Shown here one piece after another: positions 1 through 6,384 of a stretch of DNA of 6,497 nucleotides. A model generated the notes under the pieces. That model was not told the DNA's origin, ran no database searches, and was given only the letters and a program-made list of their open reading frames with translations. Source of the DNA: SIAJ01 sp036266155. GTDB taxonomy: Bacteria > Planctomycetota > Planctomycetia > Gemmatales > Gemmataceae. The translations under genes and the position numbers were made by a program. The stretch's first letter is position 1. Every line of letters begins with the position of its first letter. The stretch covers positions 1 to 6,497 of the forward strand of contig DATANR010000169.1 in the NCBI GenBank assembly GCA_036266155.1. The letters run 5' to 3'.

Positions 1-1
1 G

Positions 2-40
2 CCGGACTTGACCACACCCAAGCCACGCGACGATAAGTAA
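2..40 (+). CDS. Possible 3' end of an upstream gene (partial)
   Basis: Reading from base 2 gives PDLTTPKPRDDK followed by TAA at 38-40. This is a hydrophilic, charged tail of the kind often found at protein C-termini. It ends 16 bp before a strong terminator-like hairpin, which is where a gene end would be expected. Frame 1 is also open until a TAA at 34-36, so the frame is not certain, and frame 3 stops at once. Twelve codons are too few to identify the product. Confidence 0.3.
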   Translation, partial: PDLTTPKPRDDK

Positions 41-56
41 CCTCGAGGCGATTCAC

Positions 57-98
57 TCAGGCGTTCAGCGCGGCAACGTCACCGCGTTGAACGCCTGA
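57..98 (+). terminator. Strong hairpin, probable terminator of the upstream gene
   Basis: Bases 57-73 pair with 82-98 in a 17-bp stem with one G-T wobble and an 8-base loop (caacgtca). It is followed by the moderately T-rich stretch TATAGGCTTTATCTTT rather than a clean T-run. The position just after a possible gene end favours a transcription terminator for a gene entering from the left. A structured leader element for the downstream gene is an alternative. Confidence 0.55.
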
Positions 99-123
99 TA
101 TAGGCTTTATCTTTGGAGGCATT

Positions 124-159
124 ATGGCTGGTAAACGGAAAGAGAATGCGGTTGGCTGA
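124..159 (+). CDS. Tiny ORF with Shine-Dalgarno, possible leader peptide
   Basis: ATG at 124 opens an 11-codon frame encoding MAGKRKENAVG and ends with TGA at 157-159. A GGAGG at 115-119 lies four bases before the ATG, slightly close but usable. The peptide is short, basic and not recognised. It might be a translated leader upstream of the toroid gene, or a chance match of a GGAGG with an ATG. Nothing in the peptide, such as a run of one amino acid, points to an attenuation mechanism. Confidence 0.2.
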   Translation: MAGKRKENAVG

Positions 160-477
160 AAGGAAATGCCTAGTTTTTATGGGGTTCTCTTACAAAGCCA
201 TGTGGGTCTGTGCCATGCAATGAAATGCAATGCTCCCGGGGGTGTGGCAAAACGGTGGCGATCTTGGCGACCTTACCCAATTCCCCGCGGAAAACGCACT
301 TTTTCAAAAAGGAAGATCGCCAACTGCCCGGTGTCAAAAACCTCGTCAAACTTCGACATCGTGGCGGATCCGCATGATGCGTTGGAGCCCGGAATATTGC
401 CGTAGCGACCTTCTGACTGGCGTTGTCGTATCAGGCACGGTATCCTGATGATTGCTGTCAAACCGTCAGTTCCACAT

Positions 478-484
478 GGAAGGA
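478..484 (+). promoter_or_regulatory. Ribosome binding site that sets the start of the toroid gene
   Basis: GGAAGGA at 478-484 lies seven bases before the ATG at 492. This favours ATG 492 over the in-frame TTG at 423, which would place 23 non-hydrophobic residues in front of an otherwise normal signal peptide. Confidence 0.65.
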
Positions 485-491
485 CGCGTCC

Positions 492-2489
492 ATGGCTCCG
501 CGCTTTGCTACCGCTATCGCCTTTCTCCTGGCGTTTGCGTTCAACGTCCAAGCCGATCCGGACCCGAAAGGCAACGCCGACATTCTGGCCGCGATCAAGA
601 AGGGCCAAGAATATCTGCGCAACACGCCGGCAGCAGGCCGCGAGGGCGACTTCGGCATGTCCTTTGTTGGTGGCAATGGCTCCGGACCGGCCTGCCTCGC
701 GGGGCTCGCGCTCATCGAAAGCGGCCTGAAACCTTCCGACAAAGTCCTCGTCAATCTCGCTCAGGCGGCACGCTCGGCGGCGCTCACCACAACGAGCACC
801 TATGAAATCTCGTTGTTGATCATGTTCCTCGACCGTTACGGGACGCCGCAGGACGAGCCATTTATTCAATTGCTGACGCTGCGGTTAATGAGCGGCCAAG
901 CGAAGGATGGCGGTTGGTCGTATTCGTGTATGGGCTACATCCTCACCGAAGTCGAACAGCGGCAGTTGCATTCGGAATTCACAAAGGGGGCGAAACTCGT
1001 CACGCCCGATCCGGCGACGCCGCCCAAGAAGGCGCAGCCGCGGAAGGACATTGAAATCGATCAGCCGCCGCCGCCGGTGAAGAAAGACCCGCCACCCAAG
1101 AAGGAAGAGAAGCCGACGGGCGGGCTCCATCCATTGATTAAACAACTGGAAAAGCGCGGTCCGCAACCACGCCCTGGTGGAGGGGGATTACACCTGCCGG
1201 AAATCACGTCGCTCGATCTAGTCGGGGATCACTCGAATACGCAATTCGCAACCGTTGGCCTTTGGTGCGGCCGCCGGCATCATGTGGACGTGGCGAATGC
1301 ATTGGCCGCTGTTGATTCGCATTATCGCAAATGTCAGGGCAGCGACGGCGGCTGGGCCTACACGGCGGCCGGCGGTGGATCGAGTCCGTCGATGACTTGT
1401 GCGGGACTGATGGGACTGGCCATGGGCTTTGGGGCCAAGAGCCTTAAGGGCGGCGGATCCGAAATCAAAGTAGACGAAAAGGAAATTGGCAAAGACCGCA
1501 TCGTTGCCGATGGCTTAAAGCACCTCGGCGATTACCTTGCGGCCGCGGCGGCCCAGGAAGGCGGGAGCGGCCGTCAGCGGTTTGCGCAAAACGAGTTGAG
1601 TCGCAATTTGTATTTCATGTGGTCGCTGGAACGGGTTGGCATGACTTACGGCCTTAAAACCATCGGCAAGGTCGATTGGTACGACTGGGGTTCCTCGCTG
1701 CTGGTCAACGCACAAAACCCCAATGGCTCATGGGCGAGCGACGGATTTCATAGCGGGTCGATTGAAAACGCAACCTCATTTGCCTTGTTATTCTTGTCGC
1801 GGGCCAACCTGGCGGAAGATCTGTCTACCAGCATGCAGAACAAGATCAAAGACCCCGGCACGTCGAGCCTGAAGTCAAACAAGAATTTGGATGAGATGCT
1901 TGGCAAGTCCAGCAAGGGCAGCACGGGGCCGCGGCCGAATCCAGGTACGACGGCGCCGAAGGTTGATCCCACGCCTGGCACGACGAAGACCGATGTGCCA
2001 CCGTCGACCGCGACGGCCACGGATGTGAAATCACTCGCGGACGCGCTGATTGCCGCCAACCCGACAGAGCGGGCCGAGTTAATTCGCAAGTATCGCGATA
2101 CGACAGGGAATAAATACACGGATGCGATGGCCCAGGCGCTTGCGAAGCTTGTCGGCGAAGGGCAGATTGAAGTCCGCGAGGCGCTCGTTCAACGACTTAC
2201 CCGAATGAAACCGGCGACGCTCAATGAGCTAATGCTCCAACGCGACAAGGAACTTCGACGGGCGGCCGCCCTCGCCTGCGAAGCAAAGGGCAAAAAACAC
2301 CTGGCCGAACTTGCCGACAGCCTGATTCGCCTGATTGGCGACGAGGAGGCCATCGTCTCGCGCGCCGCACACACGTCGCTCAAGACGCTTTCTGGCAAAG
2401 ACTTCGGCCCGGAAGACGGCGCCAGCCCCGGCGAACGCGGCAAGGCGATGCTCGCGTGGCGTGATTGGTGGAAGACGCAGGCCAAATAG
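492..2489 (+). CDS. Exported alpha/alpha-toroid (prenyltransferase/squalene-cyclase-like repeat) protein with HEAT-like C-terminus
   Basis: The predicted protein has 665 residues. Residues 1-21 form a signal peptide with a hydrophobic core and a probable cleavage site after VQA, so the mature protein should be exported. Residues about 30-450 resemble the alpha/alpha-toroid of prenyltransferase/squalene-cyclase repeat proteins. Three QW-like motifs are visible: GQAKDGGWSYS (135-145), CQGSDGGWAYT (281-291) and NAQNPNGSWAS (406-416). A Pro/Lys-rich linker (about 173-237) splits the toroid. A second Pro/Thr/Ser-rich linker (about 473-510) leads to a helical HEAT-like region (about 511-660) ending in SGKDFGP and AWRDWW. 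I see no DxDD catalytic motif of squalene-hopene cyclases, so terpene cyclase activity is unlikely; a binding or scaffold role is an inference. A long membrane-protein gene follows on the same strand after 190 bp. Such proteins are usually annotated only as repeat-containing proteins of unknown function. Confidence 0.85.
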   Translation: MAPRFATAIAFLLAFAFNVQADPDPKGNADILAAIKKGQEYLRNTPAAGREGDFGMSFVGGNGSGPACLAGLALIESGLKPSDKVLVNLAQAARSAALTTTSTYEISLLIMFLDRYGTPQDEPFIQLLTLRLMSGQAKDGGWSYSCMGYILTEVEQRQLHSEFTKGAKLVTPDPATPPKKAQPRKDIEIDQPPPPVKKDPPPKKEEKPTGGLHPLIKQLEKRGPQPRPGGGGLHLPEITSLDLVGDHSNTQFATVGLWCGRRHHVDVANALAAVDSHYRKCQGSDGGWAYTAAGGGSSPSMTCAGLMGLAMGFGAKSLKGGGSEIKVDEKEIGKDRIVADGLKHLGDYLAAAAAQEGGSGRQRFAQNELSRNLYFMWSLERVGMTYGLKTIGKVDWYDWGSSLLVNAQNPNGSWASDGFHSGSIENATSFALLFLSRANLAEDLSTSMQNKIKDPGTSSLKSNKNLDEMLGKSSKGSTGPRPNPGTTAPKVDPTPGTTKTDVPPSTATATDVKSLADALIAANPTERAELIRKYRDTTGNKYTDAMAQALAKLVGEGQIEVREALVQRLTRMKPATLNELMLQRDKELRRAAALACEAKGKKHLAELADSLIRLIGDEEAIVSRAAHTSLKTLSGKDFGPEDGASPGERGKAMLAWRDWWKTQAK

Positions 2490-2495
2490 AGAGGC

Positions 2496-2524
2496 TGCGG
2501 GCGCGCCCCGCAACTTCGGTTTTT
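2496..2524 (+). terminator. Weak intrinsic-terminator candidate after the toroid gene
   Basis: TGCGGG (2496-2501) pairs with CCCGCA (2507-2512) around a five-base loop. A run of five Ts follows at 2520-2524, but seven bases separate it from the stem, which is too far for a typical rho-independent terminator. It starts six bases after the TAG stop. It may terminate or only attenuate, so the next gene could still be partly cotranscribed. Confidence 0.35.
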
Positions 2525-2584
2525 CCTGCGCATCCATAACTGCTTTGGCCAAATTGTGTTCTACACTTCCGCGGAATCGGATTA

Positions 2585-2619
2585 CGCGCCGGCCAGAATT
2601 AAGTTGCGTCGCCGGCGCG
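2585..2619. repeat. 9-bp GC inverted repeat in the intergenic gap
   Basis: CGCGCCGGC (2585-2593) and GCCGGCGCG (2611-2619) are perfect reverse complements around a 17-base spacer. The element lies 60 bp before the start of the membrane-protein gene. It could form a hairpin in the 5' leader or be a site for a dimeric regulator; no T-run follows. In GC-rich DNA a 9-bp arm may also arise by chance. Confidence 0.35.
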
Positions 2620-2679
2620 AGTCTGAAATCATTATTGACCACACGTGTCTGACCCCATCGCCTTGGGAGCACCTTTCGA

Positions 2680-5493
2680 ATGCCTCCGACTGATCCAAAA
2701 AAGAGACCTTCGGTTAATGACCTCTCGGAAATGGTCCTCCCCAGCGTGGATGTGGCGAACGAGGGCGCGATCAACATCGGCGATATGACCGAAGACGATG
2801 ACTCGGTTCAACTTGCCGCCATGCCCGAACCGCCGAGCGGCCAATCGCTTACCAGCTGGACCGAGGTGATCCGTCGGCAGCGTGCTGCACAGATAAAAGA
2901 GGAGGGTTCCGAACGCGTCAAGGTGGACGCACTATCGGACCGCGACCTCCTCACGCGCCTCGAAGATGATCAGCGACCGGGTGGTGCGGCGGCAGTCACT
3001 CCTCGTCGCCCCGGCGACACCTCGCCGATTCCCCAAGCCGAGTTGCCGATCTTCACGGCCCCGCCGTTGCCCAGCGGCCGCAGTGAATCGGACATCGATC
3101 TCGGCTTGGGCGCTCAACGAACAGGCACGGGCGAATCCGAGGTCAAATTCGACATCCTTTACCCGCCATCCGACGCGGGCGGAGTCATGCCGGCGCCGGG
3201 TATGGCGCCCTTGTCAAGCGTCGATTTCCGCGCGGCCACGCCGGTCAAGTTGCCCAGCGAAAGCGACATTCCATTCGCGGCGATGGTTGAGGCCGGTGCT
3301 TCCGGAGTCAATTTGGGATCCGCCGATGCTGGCGGTCCCATCGAAGGCGGGCGTTCGTCGATCCTCGACGTTCTCTTGAAGGATTCGACAAGCGAATCGT
3401 CGGCCTCGTCAGAGCTGCTGGACTTCGGCTCCGAACCGCCAGTCCGCACGACCAAGCCGACCCATCCAGCCGCGGAACGACCAGTCGTGCCAACACGCCC
3501 GGCAATTGAGGTGGGCGACGGACCGCCGGATGATCTCGAACTGATGGAAACCGATCGGGGATCCGAGGACGCGATCGACCTCTATGCGGATGCCGCGGTG
3601 GCGCCGAGCATCACCGATTCCGGTACGCTCGAAATCTCTGAAAAAGCGATGGCCGACGCGCAGCGCCGGGCGGAAGAGCAAGAATCGTCATCCATCGACT
3701 TGAACAGTCGACCGAGCTTCGCCGGCGAAGAATTCGACGCGGCGCTGGAGGCGAAGTCCAACGCGTCGATTCGCTCCGATTCGGATATCGACCTGAATCT
3801 TCCAGCCGTCGAAGACCCGGGAAACAGCTCACTTGTGCGCGGACAGTCGAATCTGGACGAGAATTCCGCGATTCTGGCTCAGGAATTCGAAACGCGTCGG
3901 AAGGAGCGTGCCGCCAGCGATTCAAATCGCCGGCCACGCAAACGCGGCGACGTTGTGCCGGCACGCGATGACGAAGCGCCGGTGCGTTCCGGCGGCTACC
4001 TGATCCACGGCGGCATCATTGGCCTGTTGCTCGGTGCCGGCGGCGTGCTGGCGGCATACTTCGGCGGCGCGCTGCCGAATCGCCAACCCGAAAACAAACC
4101 CGTTGTGGCCGACAACTCGGCCGAGTTGGCTCGATTGAAACAAGACGCTGAAGTGGCACGCATTGCAGCCGACCAAATGAAAACGAGCCTCGAACGGCAA
4201 GTCGCCGATGCGAAGCTGGCCAGCGCGGGTGAAATCACTCAGCTCAAGGCCGATGCGGAAAGGGCTCGCGCGGATGCGCAGAAAGCTTCAGACGCAGCCA
4301 CCGAGGCGAACACGAAACTGGCCACGGCGACCAAGACCGCGACCGATGCGACGAAAGAACTGGGTGACGCGAAGAAAGCGGTCGAAACCGCCCAGACGGA
4401 AGCTGTCGCGGCCAAGAAGGCTTCCGAAGAAGCGGCAGCCAACTTCGCCAAGACGTTCAAGGATGCCGGCCTGGATCCAGCCAAACCGGTCGAGGCGATC
4501 AAATCACTGGCGGATGCGAAGACGGCCGCCGAAGTGAAAGCCAAGGAGGCCGACGCCAAAGTCACCGAAGCAACGAAGAAGCTCGAAGATATGACCGTCG
4601 CCGCCAATACGGCGAAGAAGGAAGCCGACGAGGCCCGGAAGAACGCCGCGGACCTCGCCAAGGCACGCGACGCGAGCGACGCCATGATGAAGGCCGTTGT
4701 CGATCGGCTAGCCAAGGCCAAGTTCGTCGGCGACAAGACGGATTCGGCCGCGATCTTGAAGGGCATAGACGATGCGGTCAAGGCGGGCAGCACGGACGCG
4801 ACAGCGACTCTGCGAGATGAACTGGTCAAGATTCGCGACCAGGAAGCCAAGGCGAAAGCAGCGCTAGCCGTGGCCACCGAGAAGGAGATCGCTTCAGCCA
4901 AAGCGGCCGAGAATGCAAAGGCCGATGCTCAGAAAGCGGTCGCAGAAGCTGCCAAGGGCAAGGCTGAGAATTCCAAGCTCAGTCAGGACCTGGCCAGCGC
5001 CACGCTCAAGGCAATTGATGCAGAGAAGTTGGCGCAGGAGGCGAAGAATGTGGCGGAGCGAACTTCAGCAGAGGTTGCTCGCCTCAAGGTGGAGAACGAC
5101 CGACTCACTCGCGACCTGGATACGGTCAAGGAACTCGCCGACTTGATCAAGCAGTCGCCGGCGATGACGACTTCACCCTTGAGCAAGCCGGACCCGGCGC
5201 GCCTGGCCGAGCAGTCCTTTGGCGAAGGCTTGCGGTCGTTCCATGCGGGGCGGAGCACGGACGCCGAATCGGCGTTCCGTAAGGCCGTGCTATTCAGCCC
5301 GTCAGACGCACGCTTCCACTATTTCCTGGGCCTGACGCTGTGGGCGCGGAAAGACACGGCTGGTGCGGAAGCTGAATTTGTGAAGGGGCACGATCTCGAA
5401 ATGGCGAGCCGGCCGACGTCGAAGATGATTGGCGCGGCGCTCGAGCGAATTCAGGGCCCCGCTCGGCAAATCGTGGATTCGTATCGACCCTGA
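2680..5493 (+). CDS. Single-pass membrane protein: acidic disordered N-terminus, TM helix, long coiled coil, C-terminal TPRs
   Basis: The protein has 937 residues; ATG 2680 is preceded by GGGAG at 2665-2669. Residues 1-430 are low-complexity, acidic and rich in Ser/Pro/Asp. They repeat a short motif, as SESDIDLGL (135-143), SESDIPF (193-199), SIDLNS (338-343) and SDSDIDLNL (366-374). Early segments such as SLTSWTEVIRRQRAAQ (57-72) look more ordered. A basic stretch (406-423, RRKER and RRPRKR) precedes the only transmembrane helix (about 439-461), so the positive-inside rule puts the N-terminus in the cytoplasm. Residues about 478-825 are Ala/Lys/Glu/Asp-rich and predicted as extracytoplasmic coiled coil, with breaks near 587-605 and 675-705. 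Residues about 841-910 resemble two tetratricopeptide repeats (SFGEGLRSFHAGRSTDAESAFRKAV region). There is no signal peptide and no enzyme motif. A scaffold or envelope-tethering role is an inference; the family is not one I can name. Confidence 0.85.
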   Translation: MPPTDPKKRPSVNDLSEMVLPSVDVANEGAINIGDMTEDDDSVQLAAMPEPPSGQSLTSWTEVIRRQRAAQIKEEGSERVKVDALSDRDLLTRLEDDQRPGGAAAVTPRRPGDTSPIPQAELPIFTAPPLPSGRSESDIDLGLGAQRTGTGESEVKFDILYPPSDAGGVMPAPGMAPLSSVDFRAATPVKLPSESDIPFAAMVEAGASGVNLGSADAGGPIEGGRSSILDVLLKDSTSESSASSELLDFGSEPPVRTTKPTHPAAERPVVPTRPAIEVGDGPPDDLELMETDRGSEDAIDLYADAAVAPSITDSGTLEISEKAMADAQRRAEEQESSSIDLNSRPSFAGEEFDAALEAKSNASIRSDSDIDLNLPAVEDPGNSSLVRGQSNLDENSAILAQEFETRRKERAASDSNRRPRKRGDVVPARDDEAPVRSGGYLIHGGIIGLLLGAGGVLAAYFGGALPNRQPENKPVVADNSAELARLKQDAEVARIAADQMKTSLERQVADAKLASAGEITQLKADAERARADAQKASDAATEANTKLATATKTATDATKELGDAKKAVETAQTEAVAAKKASEEAAANFAKTFKDAGLDPAKPVEAIKSLADAKTAAEVKAKEADAKVTEATKKLEDMTVAANTAKKEADEARKNAADLAKARDASDAMMKAVVDRLAKAKFVGDKTDSAAILKGIDDAVKAGSTDATATLRDELVKIRDQEAKAKAALAVATEKEIASAKAAENAKADAQKAVAEAAKGKAENSKLSQDLASATLKAIDAEKLAQEAKNVAERTSAEVARLKVENDRLTRDLDTVKELADLIKQSPAMTTSPLSKPDPARLAEQSFGEGLRSFHAGRSTDAESAFRKAVLFSPSDARFHYFLGLTLWARKDTAGAEAEFVKGHDLEMASRPTSKMIGAALERIQGPARQIVDSYRP

Positions 5494-5499
5494 TCGATC

Positions 5500-5536
5500 G
5501 CCGCTTGCGGCGCAGCAGACGCTAGCCGCAAGCGGC
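5500..5536. terminator. Nested hairpin between convergent genes, possible bidirectional terminator
   Basis: GCCGCTTGCGGC (5500-5511) and GCCGCAAGCGGC (5525-5536) are perfect 12-bp reverse complements around a 13-base loop. Each arm is itself a small palindrome (GCCGC/GCGGC around TT or AA), so either one long hairpin or two small ones can form. It fills most of the 47 bp between two convergent stop codons (5491-5493 and 5541-5543), the place for a shared terminator. Neither side has a T-run, so termination would not follow the classic intrinsic pattern. It may instead be a copy of an interspersed palindromic repeat. Confidence 0.55.
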
Positions 5537-5540
5537 AATT

Positions 5541-5807
5541 CTACTTCTTGTCGCCTGTCTTTTTCACATCGCCGAACCGCTTGCGGAAGCGTTCGATCTG
5601 ACCCGTCGAATCGACCAGCTTCATCTTGCCCGTGAAGAACGGGTGCGAGGCGCTCGAAATATCGAGTCGGACGAGCGGGTATGTCTTGCCGTCCTGCCAC
5701 TGGGTCGTCTGCGTCGTCTTCACCGTCGAACGAGTGAGGAACGAGAAATTCGCCGCAGCGTCGAGGAACACCACATCGCGGTATTCCGGATGGATATCTT
5801 TTTTCAT
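5541..5807 (-). CDS. rpmE2: 50S ribosomal protein bL31, type B (zinc-free)
   Basis: The 88-residue product starts MKKDIHPEYRDVVF and contains SSASHPFFTGK and FRKRFG, all hallmarks of bL31, a small protein at the central protuberance of the large ribosomal subunit that contributes to the bridge with the 30S. It has no cysteine, so it is the type-B (C-minus) form without a zinc ribbon, similar in layout to E. coli YkgM. ATG at 5807 was chosen because the family begins with MK..IHPEYR and because AAGAAGAA lies about nine bases upstream. An in-frame GTG at 5816, overlapping the rplX stop as GTGA, would add only three residues. It is the last gene of the rpmG-rplX-rpmE2 operon, five bases after rplX, so translational coupling is likely. 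The C-terminus is Lys-rich (VKKTGDKK). Confidence 0.95.
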   Translation of the reverse strand: MKKDIHPEYRDVVFLDAAANFSFLTRSTVKTTQTTQWQDGKTYPLVRLDISSASHPFFTGKMKLVDSTGQIERFRKRFGDVKKTGDKK

Positions 5808-5812
5808 GACCG

Positions 5813-6163
5813 TCACTTCTTCTTGGCGTACTTGGGATTGGCCTTCGCCAGAACGCGGATCATCGCGCCCGACTTCTTGGCGAAAAGCTCTTTTGATCCG
5901 TCCGAGTTATACCGCGTGCCGACACGTGTCGGCTGGTTAGTGCTCGGGTCAATCAATTGAACGTTCGAAGCCTGGAGGGGCATCTCTTTGGAGAGCCGGC
6001 CGCCCTGCGGACTGTTGCGGCTCGGCTTCATGTGCCGGTAGACCAGGTTGATGCCCTGGACCGTCACCTTGCCGGTTTCGCGATTGACGCTGAGAACCTT
6101 GCCGCGTTTGCCAATGTCGTCGCCGGCAATGACTTCGACAATATCGTTGATGCGAATGTGCAT
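5813..6163 (-). CDS. rplX: 50S ribosomal protein uL24
   Basis: The 116-residue product is uL24, which binds 23S rRNA early in 50S assembly near the exit tunnel. A KOW motif occupies about residues 4-33 (DIVEVIAGDDIGKRGKVL). It is followed by the family's GINLVYRHMKPS and by PQGGRLSKEMPLQASNV. It is longer than E. coli L24 (104 residues) because of a C-terminal tail ending ANPKYAKKK. ATG 6163 is chosen because homology begins at MHIRINDIV and GGGAG lies upstream; a longer frame to 6298 has no family match in its first 45 residues and would overlap rpmG. It lies 29 bp after rpmG and runs up to rpmE2. Its location is odd: in most bacteria rplX sits between rplN and rplE in the spc cluster. Whether a second copy exists elsewhere in this genome cannot be told here. 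Confidence 0.96.
   Translation of the reverse strand: MHIRINDIVEVIAGDDIGKRGKVLSVNRETGKVTVQGINLVYRHMKPSRNSPQGGRLSKEMPLQASNVQLIDPSTNQPTRVGTRYNSDGSKELFAKKSGAMIRVLAKANPKYAKKK
5918..5933. repeat. Perfect 16-bp palindrome inside rplX
   Basis: GCCGACACGTGTCGGC reads the same on both strands and has no spacer. It lies within the codons for PTRVG of rplX. A core of the same kind, ACACGTGT, occurs at 2641-2648 before the membrane-protein gene. A regulator site or chance are both possible; coding constraint explains only part of it. Confidence 0.4.
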
Positions 6164-6192
6164 GGGGTCACTCCCGCCCGGACGGGCCGGGA

Positions 6193-6360
6193 TTACTTGC
6201 TTTCCTTGTATGGAACATGTTTGCGAATCGTCGGGTCGTATTTCTTCAGTTCGAGCCGCCCCTTGGTATTGTTGCGGTTCTTCTGAACGAAATAGCAATG
6301 GTCGCTCTCGGAGCTAACGAGCTTGATATACGACCGGGCGTCTTTCGATTTCTTGGCCAT
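6193..6360 (-). CDS. rpmG: 50S ribosomal protein bL33 (zinc-free form)
   Basis: The 55-residue product has the usual bL33 length and the family pattern: MAKKSKDARSYIKLVSS, then YFVQKNRNN, LELKKYDP and RKHVPYKE. bL33 sits near the E site of the 50S subunit. The only cysteine is C22, so the paired CxxC zinc ligands are absent and this is the C-minus form, like the E. coli protein. The start at ATG 6360 fits the family (MAKK) and has a near-perfect GGAGGT seven bases upstream; an upstream in-frame ATG at 6381 would bury that site in the coding region. It is the first gene of the minus-strand operon, 29 bp ahead of rplX. In other bacteria rpmG often lies near a tRNA and secE-nusG or with rpmB; neither is seen in the 137 bp upstream that the window holds. 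Confidence 0.95.
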   Translation of the reverse strand: MAKKSKDARSYIKLVSSESDHCYFVQKNRNNTKGRLELKKYDPTIRKHVPYKESK

Positions 6361-6367
6361 GGCACGC

Positions 6368-6373
6368 ACCTCC
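6368..6373 (-). promoter_or_regulatory. Strong ribosome binding site of rpmG
   Basis: On the minus strand GGAGGT lies seven bases before ATG 6360. It fixes the start at MAKK rather than at the ATG at 6381, and is the best Shine-Dalgarno match in this operon. Confidence 0.75.
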
Positions 6374-6384
6374 GGGAACAATTC

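Larger units (their letters stand above)
99..491. other. Gene-poor leader region upstream of the toroid gene
   Basis: No convincing protein gene is seen here apart from one tiny ORF at 124-159. The open frames crossing the region have compositions that look like chance translations. Small structures include the direct repeat ATGCAATG at 215-222 and 225-232, a 10-bp inverted repeat (256-265 with 313-322), and a 6-bp hairpin (430-435 with 444-449) that also contains the repeated string GTATC. No consensus promoter stands out. The promoter of the gene at 492 presumably lies in this stretch. Confidence 0.5.

Noticed and set aside
299..311. CTTTTT-C-AAAAAG inverted repeat
   Set aside because: A one-base loop cannot form a stable hairpin and A/T runs of this size are common by chance.
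166..405. 79-codon plus-strand open frame
   Set aside because: The translation has no recognisable family or fold features and mixed composition, and its upstream AAGGA is too close to the ATG. It reads as a chance frame in the leader.
423..491. Upstream in-frame TTG start extending the toroid protein by 23 residues
   Set aside because: The ATG at 492 has GGAAGGA seven bases upstream and gives a clean signal peptide; the extension has no hydrophobic or family-like character.
273..869. 198-codon minus-strand open frame
   Set aside because: It overlaps the signal peptide and toroid start of a well-supported gene and its Arg-rich composition is that expected of the antisense of GC-rich coding DNA.
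2604..2635. Possible promoter TTGCGT with an AT-rich -10 region before the membrane-protein gene
   Set aside because: No hexamer near TATAAT lies at 16-18 bases; the AATCAT and CATTAT candidates match poorly or have wrong spacing.
2229..2777. 182-codon minus-strand open frame across the 2490-2679 gap
   Set aside because: It lies antisense to the ends of two supported genes, has no family features and no good ribosome binding site.
4239..4901. 220-codon Ala/Ser-rich minus-strand open frame
   Set aside because: It is the antisense of Ala/Lys/Asp-rich coiled-coil codons, whose composition naturally suppresses stops on the other strand.
6164..6298. N-terminal extension of uL24 to 6298
   Set aside because: Its 45 residues have no similarity to L24, overlap the rpmG coding region and lack a ribosome binding site, while MHIRINDIV is the natural family start.
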